Under the pieces are notes generated by a model. That model had not been told where the DNA came from. It did no database searches and saw only the letters and a list, made by a program, of their open reading frames with translations. Source: Deltaproteobacteria bacterium (GTDB taxonomy: Bacteria; Desulfobacterota; GWC2-55-46). From it: a DNA stretch of 64,000 nt. Of this stretch, positions 57,149 through 64,000 are shown one piece after another (the first letter of the stretch is position 1; every line of letters begins with the position of its first letter). A program made the position numbers and the translations under genes. Location of the stretch: positions 1 to 64,000 of the forward strand of contig JACRNL010000007.1 of NCBI GenBank assembly GCA_016234935.1, read 5' to 3'.

Positions 57149-57824
57149 TTATTTTTCTTTGTTTTTACGTATCGGCTGCTTCTCAGATGCCTTGCGCAGC
57201 GTGTCATATTCCTTTTCAAAGGCCTCGTTTGCGTCACAGTATTTTTTTTTTGGTCGTCAACTTGTCTTTGTAGTCAAACCGGAAGGGGGGATAGCCCATA
57301 AGACCTTCGTTATCTTCTATAAATTCGTAACGGTAGAATGTGACTTTTTGTTCTTCAGCGAAACTTTCTTTGAAGGTTCTTTCCGCTGCTATGACGGAAA
57401 ATTTACCATCTTTGTTTTTCAACAGATAAATGTCCCTTAAAACACAGTCTGCCCCTTGATGGCTGTAAAAGGAGTTGGACAAATCACCTTTTTCATCTTG
57501 AAAAGCCACTATCAACAATTGGAATGCCTCGTCATTGTTTAGAGGGCCAGGCTTTTCCCAAACTGAGTAATCAGGCCAAACAACCTTCTTGGTAAGTTCC
57601 GTATTCGGATTCTTGATAAAAAAAGTATACATATAATATCCGTGGGCGTTATTGTTTTCCCACCATGCCTTTATGACCATATCCTTTTTGCCGTCATTGT
57701 TGAGGTCTATATAGTTGATTCCATCCTTTAGTTTTATAATGACAGGTTTGTCGTCAGCATATGCTGAGGCGATGTGTAACAAAAAACAGAACAGGAGCAT
57801 TACTGAAATGTGATTCCTTTGCAT
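57149..57824 (-). CDS. CarG-like secreted protein, frameshifted at a run of ten A
   Basis: ATG 57824, after GGGGG, gives a signal peptide (ISVMLLFCFLLHIASAYA) and then KLKDGINYIDLNNDGKKDMV and NAHGYYMYTFFIKN, which resemble CarG/CpmJ-type carbapenem-resistance proteins. The upstream 20 codons of the open frame (from 57884) are not needed. The frame stops at 57234 just after a run of ten A on the coding strand (57242-57251). With one A fewer it continues as KKKYCDANEAFEKEYDTLRK and ends at 57149. The extra Cys-containing tail looks real, so a slippage or sequencing slip is likely. Confidence 0.6.
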
Positions 57825-58028
57825 GCCGAGACCCCCGTGTCTTATATTGTTTACTTCAGACAGATTGAAACTCCTGTATTCCATTCCATTGGCTGATTAT
57901 ACAATAAAGGTTTTGATACACAACCCCTATACCCTATAGTTTTTTTATTCTACCCCTGAAACCGTATTTTGGTGTTTTTATGAAGGAAAGGGGGCAGAAT
58001 TATTTTACCCGCTGATTAAAAAACACGC

Positions 58029-58063
58029 AAAAACGCCCCTTGAAAGCTCAAGGGGCGTTTTTG
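58029..58063. terminator. Bidirectional Rho-independent terminator
   Basis: CGCCCCTTGA and TCAAGGGGCG form a 10-bp perfect stem with an AAGC loop, flanked by AAAAA and TTTTT. It stops the minus-strand NYN gene transcript 44 bases after its stop codon and insulates the AT-rich island. Nothing else gene-like was seen in 57885-58106. Confidence 0.85.
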
Positions 58064-58106
58064 CGTTATTATGCGAGTTTGGAATTGTTTGGGAGTTCAG
58101 CCGGTT

Positions 58107-58961
58107 TTACGGATAGACCTTCTTGATGTTGACCGCCTGCATCCCTTTTTCGCTTTGCTGGAGGTCGAATTCGAAGATGAGGTCGCGGCTGGGGAGGTGG
58201 CTGACGTCGGTGGCCGGGTCAAAGGCGGACTCGTGCGCAAAGGCCGTGGCGTAGGGGGATTCCTTGTGGCGCGTGTCGGTCAGCCACAGGCCCGGGCCGA
58301 TGCGCAGAAGATAGCGCATGAAGCCGAAGTTTTTGGAATGGTTGAACGTGTAGCAAACGCCCCTGACCCTTCCTCCGGCTTCGCCCCATGGTTTCTTGGG
58401 GTCGGCCCCTTCTATGGGCAGGAGGTTCGGGATGAGATAGCCCGACATGAACAGGTCAACCTCTCTTTTCAGGTTTGAAGAGACGTTCTGGAAGGCGACT
58501 GTTTCGACGCGGCAGCCTTTGTTCTGAAGCGCCCTTACGACCTGGATAAAGTCGCCGTCTCCGGTGACCATGACGACCTTTTCAAGGTTTTCGGACTGCA
58601 AAAGCGCGTCCACGGCCATGTCGAGGTCAGTGTTGGCCTTTCCGAAGCGGTTTCCCGTCTCGTCCACATACCATGCAACGACCTTTTCAATGACCTTGTA
58701 GCCGAAGTCCCGGAGCGTGGAGTGGAAGTTAAAGGTGCGCTCCCGGTAGTCCCTGTCCGTCTTTGCCCTGTCCTCGTCGTAGACGACGTAGGCGTTGAGG
58801 CGGACCGGCTCGCCGCTGTCCCTGCACGCAAAATCCCTGAGCATGTCAAAGCGCATGCCGTAGCCGCCGTTACGAGTGATGTTCGCGACGTCGATGTAAA
58901 GGCCGATCCTCTGTGCTTTTTGTTTTGTCATTGGTTTATAGTCCCGCTCCTGACCGGCCAT
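58107..58961 (-). CDS. NYN-domain protein with cold-shock-like C-terminus
   Basis: 284 residues. Residues 15-175 are a NYN/LabA (PIN-like) ribonuclease domain with conserved acids in IGLYIDVANITRNGGYG, ANTDLDMAVDALLQ and VVMVTGDGDFIQVVRALQNK. Residues 200-284 look like an S1/cold-shock fold (VCYTFNHSKNFGFMRYL, AFAHESAF, LIFEFDLQQSEKGMQAVNI). NYN enzymes cut RNA; the cold-shock part would bind it. The start is uncertain: ATG 58961 or 58931. Neither has a strong ribosome site. Confidence 0.83.
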   Translation of the reverse strand: MAGQERDYKPMTKQKAQRIGLYIDVANITRNGGYGMRFDMLRDFACRDSGEPVRLNAYVVYDEDRAKTDRDYRERTFNFHSTLRDFGYKVIEKVVAWYVDETGNRFGKANTDLDMAVDALLQSENLEKVVMVTGDGDFIQVVRALQNKGCRVETVAFQNVSSNLKREVDLFMSGYLIPNLLPIEGADPKKPWGEAGGRVRGVCYTFNHSKNFGFMRYLLRIGPGLWLTDTRHKESPYATAFAHESAFDPATDVSHLPSRDLIFEFDLQQSEKGMQAVNIKKVYP

Positions 58962-58993
58962 CCGTAGTGATGAAAATCCCTCTGCACGCCATT

Positions 58994-61477
<2,484 letters not shown>

Positions 61478-61639
61478 TTATTTGAAAATTCAATTAGTAA
61501 GTCTAACACAAGGCAGCGATTTTCGCCATAATAAAGTTGCCTCGCGCGCAGGCAGATATCCGTCAAACGCTTAAAAAGTTGACTTTGCTTTGGAACTAAC
61601 GGTATAAATTCTTTACAGGAAAAGAGCAGGGGAATTGCC

Positions 61640-63685
61640 ATGAAATTGTCCAAGATTAACAAGATCATCGTAGACCTTTCCATCGGCTTTGTCATTACCT
61701 TTTTGATGGCGGGCCTGCTTTATCTGAAGCTCTCTCCCCTTGAGGTCTTTGAGGCAAAACTCTACGACTACCGCGTGAAGATGCGCGGCCAGTTGCCGAG
61801 TGATGAAAAGGTCGTCATAGCGGCCATAGATGAAAAGAGCATTGAAAAGCTCGGCAGGTGGCCCTGGAGCAGGGACAAGATCGCGGAGCTTGTAAATAAA
61901 CTCAACGCCGCCGGCGCGGAGATAATCGTTTTTGACGTCATCTTCAGCGAGACCGAGGCCAACGACCCGCAGCTTGCGGCGGCCATAAACGACGCAGGCA
62001 ACGTTGTTCTGCCCATCGTCTTCCAGTTCGATAAAAAATCGCCTGCTTCCACCGCTTCAGACCCCCGCTTAAAACATGCGAGTGCAAGCACGCGAGGGTT
62101 GAACCCTTTCAAAGGGCAGGCTGAAGAAGATATCCTCGCATCCGCCTCCTACGCCTCGGTCATCAACACCGATATGTTTGAAAAATACAGCCCGATAGCC
62201 GCCGGAGGCGTTTTAAGCCCCGTCCCCGCGCTGATTAAGGAGGCCGCCGGGCTTGGGCATATAAATATGTTTCCTGACAACGACGGCACGCTCCGTTGGG
62301 AGGCGCTTGTCATAGGCTATGACGGCAACGTCTACCCTTCCGCCCCCTTGAAGGCCGCGTCCATGTATCTTGGGGTGCCGCGGGGCAATATCGTCCTTAA
62401 CGCGACCGAGGGCGTGCAGCTCGGGAAGCGCTACCTGCCTACCGACAGGTTCGGCAGGATGCTGATTAATTATTACGGCAAGAACCAGACCTTCAAGCAC
62501 ATTTCCATCAGCGACATCATCGACGGCTCTGCCGCGCCAAAGGATCTGGCCGGCAAGGTGGTCCTCATAGGCGCCACCGCCGTCGGCATATACGATCTGC
62601 GCGTTACGCCCCTGTCCCCGGCGATGCCGGGGATAGAAAAGCACGCAAGCGTCATAGAGTCGGTGATTGACAACAGGCTCATCAGGAAGGCGCCGCCATT
62701 CACCGATTTCATGGTTCTCATGGCGTCGGGGATAATCTTCTCAGTCCTTGTCATACGCTTCAAGGCCGTGGGCGCCACGGCGCTTGCCGCGGGCTGTCTG
62801 GCCGCCGTCTTTTTATCCGGCTACCATGTCTTTGCCGGATACGGCCTGTGGATGAATATTGCCTATCCAGCCGTTAACATAATCCTTATTTTCGTGAGCG
62901 TTACGGCCTACAATTTCGCGGTAGAGGAAAGGCGCTCAAAGAAGATGAAGAACATGTTCTCCAGCTACGTCACCAAGAGGGTCGTTGAGGAGCTCATCAA
63001 GAACCCGGAAATGGCAAAGCTCGGAGGGGCAAGGAAGGAATTAACCATCCTTTTCTCGGACGTCAGGGGGTTTACGTCCTTTTCTGAAAAGCATTCCCCC
63101 GAGGAGGTCGTGGCCATATTGAACGAGTATCTGGGCGCCATGACCGAGGTGGTCTTCAAGTGGGAGGGCACGCTCGACAAGTTCATCGGCGACGCAATCA
63201 TGGTCTTCTGGGGCGCGCCCATGCCGCAGGAAAACCACGCGGAGCTGGCGGTGAGGTGCGCCCTGCACATGGGTAAGAGGCTTGACGAACTGCGTCAGAA
63301 GTGGCAGGCCGAGGGCAAGCCCCTGCTTGACTGCGGAATAGGCATAAACACCGGAGAGGTCATCGTCGGCAACATCGGCGCCGATGGAAAGAAGATGGAC
63401 TATACCATCATAGGCGACCATGTGAACCTGTGCTCAAGGGTCGAGGGCCTTACTAAAAAATTCGGGGCGCATCTCCTCATAACGGAATTTACGCTGAGCA
63501 AGATCAGGAAGTTCGTTAATATCGGGGCCATCGGCCACGTGTCGATAACCGGCCTTGAAAATGTTGTTGTCAAGGGCAAAGAGGTGCCTGTCGGCATCTA
63601 CGAGGTGCTTTCTCTCAGCCCTGAACTTGAATCCAAGATAGTGGAAGCCGGACACGGAGAGGCCGTGGTCATGGACGAAAAGTGA
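61640..63685 (+). CDS. CHASE2-domain class III adenylate/guanylate cyclase
   Basis: 681 residues. Membrane helix 10-30, an extracytoplasmic CHASE2 sensor (about 35-345; VVIAAIDEKSIEKLGRWPWS, EIIVFDVIFSE, GHINMFPDNDGTLRW), three membrane helices (350-425) and a class III cyclase domain (470-650; LTILFSDVRGFTSFSEKHSP, GTLDKFIGDAIMVFWGAPM, GINTGEVIVGNIGADGKKMD and YTIIGDHVNLCSRVEGL). The metal-binding Asp residues are present. It should make cAMP (or cGMP) in response to an external signal. A palindromic element adds about 20 residues near 137-157. The TPR gene starting downstream is a frequent neighbour of such cyclases. Confidence 0.9.
   Translation: MKLSKINKIIVDLSIGFVITFLMAGLLYLKLSPLEVFEAKLYDYRVKMRGQLPSDEKVVIAAIDEKSIEKLGRWPWSRDKIAELVNKLNAAGAEIIVFDVIFSETEANDPQLAAAINDAGNVVLPIVFQFDKKSPASTASDPRLKHASASTRGLNPFKGQAEEDILASASYASVINTDMFEKYSPIAAGGVLSPVPALIKEAAGLGHINMFPDNDGTLRWEALVIGYDGNVYPSAPLKAASMYLGVPRGNIVLNATEGVQLGKRYLPTDRFGRMLINYYGKNQTFKHISISDIIDGSAAPKDLAGKVVLIGATAVGIYDLRVTPLSPAMPGIEKHASVIESVIDNRLIRKAPPFTDFMVLMASGIIFSVLVIRFKAVGATALAAGCLAAVFLSGYHVFAGYGLWMNIAYPAVNIILIFVSVTAYNFAVEERRSKKMKNMFSSYVTKRVVEELIKNPEMAKLGGARKELTILFSDVRGFTSFSEKHSPEEVVAILNEYLGAMTEVVFKWEGTLDKFIGDAIMVFWGAPMPQENHAELAVRCALHMGKRLDELRQKWQAEGKPLLDCGIGINTGEVIVGNIGADGKKMDYTIIGDHVNLCSRVEGLTKKFGAHLLITEFTLSKIRKFVNIGAIGHVSITGLENVVVKGKEVPVGIYEVLSLSPELESKIVEAGHGEAVVMDEK
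62060..62122. repeat. In-frame composite palindrome in the cyclase gene
   Basis: CCCCCGCTTAAAACATGCG and CACGCGAGGG are followed by TTGAACCCTTTCAAAGGGCAG. This is the same REP-plus-palindrome combination as at 24979-25030. Read in frame it gives PRLKHASASTRGLNPFKGQA in the CHASE2 sensor domain. Confidence 0.85.
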
Positions 63686-63775
63686 CAATCGGCCTGCTTT
63701 TTTCAGCTTGACATGGCATATTTATGGGTATAGCATAAGCTATCAAATAATTTCAAAAAGGTAACAGCGGGTACT

Positions 63776-64000
63776 ATGCAAGTGGATAGTTTCATCAGGA
63801 GATGTGCGCCTTGCATCAGGACTGCTGTTTTTTTACAGCTGCTGTTCGTATTATCCGCTGCCACTCTTCATGCCTCCGAATTAATGGACAAGGGCATAAA
63901 GGAGTTCAGGGCGGAGAACTTCGAAGAGTCGCTTGTTATTTTTAAAAAGGCGCGGCAGGAGGAGCCGGACAACTCCGTTGCCGCCTATTATCTCGGTCTT
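63776..64000 (+). CDS. TPR-type secreted protein, N-terminal part (cut by window edge)
   Basis: From ATG 63776 the frame is open for 75 codons to the window end. A signal peptide is seen (RTAVFLQLLFVLSAATLHAS), then one TPR-like helix pair (MDKGIKEFRAENFEESLVIF, ARQEEPDNSVAAYYLGL). The ribosome binding site is weak. It follows the cyclase by 90 bases and may share its transcript. CHASE2 cyclases are often next to TPR and FecR-domain proteins, which fits a cell-envelope sensing module. The rest of the protein is outside the window. Confidence 0.7.
   Translation, partial: MQVDSFIRRCAPCIRTAVFLQLLFVLSAATLHASELMDKGIKEFRAENFEESLVIFKKARQEEPDNSVAAYYLGL

Overview
The window is 64 kb from a moderately GC-rich Gram-negative bacterium. 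Deltaproteobacterial or Nitrospirota affinity is my guess. It rests on the PAS/receiver proteins ending in a CASCKRIRDD Cys motif, the hemerythrin, cupin and cytochrome b genes, the heptose and B12-radical-SAM glycan genes, and the very dense REP-like palindromes. No rRNA and no complete tRNA was seen. The only RNA-gene trace is the 3' end of a tRNA or tmRNA at 1394-1421, which looks like an integration scar.

Layout. 1-3060 is a decayed mobile region: an IS3-type transposase start, an HsdM-like start, a truncated helicase fragment, the RNA-gene 3' end, a holin-like remnant and an intact-looking vapBC locus. 3179-4722 is a TPR protein split by a frameshift. 4871-9443 (minus strand) holds a phospholipase D family protein and two receiver-containing signalling proteins. 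9650-10791 has a cupin and a DUF2249-hemerythrin protein. 10792-11746 is a gene-free stretch full of repeats.

11747-47015 is a 35 kb plus-strand surface-glycan locus, mostly tightly spaced or overlapping. It holds an orphan Wzt-type ABC ATPase, a methyltransferase, four radical SAM proteins (three B12-binding type, one SPASM type fused to ankyrin repeats), about seven glycosyltransferases, two GT-C-like membrane proteins with discoidin-like ends, and several SDR epimerases/reductases. It also has GDP-D-glycero-D-manno-heptose genes (gmhA, hddA and hddC, without gmhB), a PLP enzyme with His in place of the catalytic Lys (ColD/E1-type dehydratase), a GDP-fucose-synthase-like protein and a split transketolase. 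A small repeat domain around an EGYRGFNIV motif is shared by the first three proteins of the locus. Together these genes suggest an unusual glycan containing heptose, deoxy and possibly branched sugars, tailored by radical chemistry.

47253-55724 has cytochrome b, an OmpR-type regulator and its sensor kinase, an aldo/keto reductase, thiol peroxidase, nicotinate phosphoribosyltransferase, a universal stress protein and tatB/tatC. 55750-57824 (minus) is an AT-rich island with duplicated, deletion-bearing genes. The window ends with a NYN-domain protein, gyrB, a CHASE2-adenylate cyclase and the start of a TPR protein.

The most striking genome-wide feature is several families of short palindromic elements. 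They fill the intergenic spaces, nest in one another, and at six places sit in frame inside protein-coding genes.
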